From NCBI GenBank assembly GCA_963741995.1, contig CAVUKI010000003.1, forward strand, positions 1 through 64,000: a DNA stretch of 64,000 nt, read 5' to 3'. Origin of the DNA: Bog-473 sp963741995. GTDB taxonomy: Bacteria > Actinomycetota > Acidimicrobiia > Acidimicrobiales > RAAP-2. The stretch's first letter is position 1, and every line of letters begins with the position of its first letter. Under the pieces are notes generated by a model. That model saw nothing but the letters and a program-made list of their open reading frames with translations. It was not told the DNA's origin and did not search any database. Positions 63,275 through 64,000 of the stretch are shown piece by piece. A program made the translations under genes and the position numbers.

Positions 63275-64000
63275 CCGCACCGTCGTCATCACCGGCGCTG
63301 CGTCGGGCATCGGCGCCGCCACTGCGGTGCGGCTCGGCGCGGCCGGGTGGAGTGTCATCGGCATCGACAAGGACGAGACCGACATCGTGGCCGACCTCTC
63401 CACCCCCGAGGGGCGCCGAGGTGCAGTCGAGAAGACGACGGACCGCTGCGGGGGGGCGCTGGCCGGCATCGTGACCTGTGCTGGGCTGGCGGGCCTCCCG
63501 GGCCGCGCCGGCTCGCTGCTGGCCGCCGTGAACTACTTCGGCACGGTGGACCTGCTCGAGGGCCTCCGTCCGCTGATGGCCCCGGGCGGCGCCGCCGTGG
63601 CCATCAGCTCGAACTCGACCACCGTGCAGCCCGCCGTCCCCGCCGACCTCGTCGAGGCCTGCCTGCGCCACGACGAAGAGCTGAGTGCGCAGATCGCCGA
63701 CGCCCGCGGCTCCCTGGTTGCGTACCCGGCCACCAAGCTGGCCGTGGCCCACTGGGTTCGCCGGAACGCCACGGGGCCCGACTGGGCCGGGTCGGGGATC
63801 CGCCTCAACGCCATCGCCCCGGGCATGATCGACACACCGATGGTGGCGGGCCTGCGGGCGAACCCCGAGGCCGGTCCCCTCCTCGACATGTTGCCCATCC
63901 CGGTCGGGCGCCCGGGCCGACCCGAGGAGATCGCCGCCCTGGTGGACCTGCTCGTCGGCCCCGACGGAGCCTTCTTCTGCGGGTCGGTGCTCTTCTGCGA
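63228..64000 (+). CDS. SDR family oxidoreductase, cut by the window end
   Basis: At least 257 residues; the gene runs off the right edge. The Rossmann motif is TVVITGAASGIGAATAVRLG. LAGIVTCAGLAG, AVAISSNSTTVQPAVP (catalytic Ser region), YPATKLAVAHWVRR (Tyr-Lys pair) and LNAIAPGMIDTPMV follow. The C-terminal FFCGSVLF is reached before the edge, so only about 10-15 residues are missing. ATG 63228 is the only normal start in frame and overlaps the peroxiredoxin gene by 47 bases; a start nearer to PLPDRT would need an unusual codon. The layout resembles 3-alpha-hydroxysteroid-dehydrogenase-like SDRs. Confidence 0.85.
   Translation, partial: MPTRRSPSSGRVPLPDRTVVITGAASGIGAATAVRLGAAGWSVIGIDKDETDIVADLSTPEGRRGAVEKTTDRCGGALAGIVTCAGLAGLPGRAGSLLAAVNYFGTVDLLEGLRPLMAPGGAAVAISSNSTTVQPAVPADLVEACLRHDEELSAQIADARGSLVAYPATKLAVAHWVRRNATGPDWAGSGIRLNAIAPGMIDTPMVAGLRANPEAGPLLDMLPIPVGRPGRPEEIAALVDLLVGPDGAFFCGSVLFC

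Overview
This 64 kb window is high-GC DNA from an actinobacterium. An Acidimicrobiia-like soil or freshwater lineage is my best guess. The reasons are secreted proteins with GYWLVA.DGG repeats, LLM-type and PPOX-type flavin/F420 enzymes, a WS/DGAT acyltransferase, DUF2505, NarL-type two-component genes and frequent GTG starts. No rRNA or ribosomal protein gene is present to settle the taxonomy.

Region by region. (a) 1-15 kb is an accessory zone. It holds a decayed Fe-S oxidoreductase gene, a defective tRNA-Gly(CCC) followed by three further copies of its 3' half, a tRNA-Ile 5' fragment, ISL3 and IS3 remnants, two secreted repeat proteins (one with a polysaccharide deacetylase, one with an SGNH hydrolase), an arylsulfatase plus a duplicated stub of it, an ECF sigma factor paired with a membrane Asp-box protein, a secreted AWAVG-repeat protein and a DUF4118 membrane protein. 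(b) 15-28 kb is metabolic: COG4315-type secreted protein, sterol-desaturase family protein, DoxX, aldehyde dehydrogenase, nitronate monooxygenase, DUF3237, class A flavin monooxygenase, two SDRs, LLM flavoprotein, alpha/beta hydrolase, GT1 glycosyltransferase and a DapB-like dehydrogenase. (c) 28-37 kb holds DUF1345, a Tat-exported amidohydrolase, a third repeat protein, a membrane diguanylate cyclase and a secreted Met/His-rich protein coupled to a polytopic membrane protein. (d) 37-39.6 kb is a small insertion-sequence cluster with a SEC-C gene in it. (e) 39.6-46.2 kb has a YtrA-type GntR regulator with a perfect inverted repeat beside its start, a divergent anchored propeller protein, a TauD dioxygenase and a MacB/FtsX-type ABC pair. 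(f) 46.4-53.2 kb is a three-gene branched-chain-amino-acid-type ABC system with a LivH-LivM fusion and a second protein joining an MFS transporter to two Liv-type ATPases. (g) 53.2-64 kb holds an ECF sigma factor, an ABC-2 transporter with its NarL histidine kinase and response regulator in one operon, a patatin, a WS/DGAT, DUF2505 plus PPOX genes, an OmpR regulator, a peroxiredoxin and an SDR cut by the window end.

A property of the whole window matters to any reader. At least a dozen otherwise well-conserved genes are each interrupted by one or two single-base shifts, and the frame resumes exactly where the family alignment requires. I annotate these as single genes and give the approximate shift point. 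Sequencing or assembly indels seem likelier than mass gene death, except for the IS copies and the leftmost gene. All family calls come from reading motifs by eye; no database search was run.
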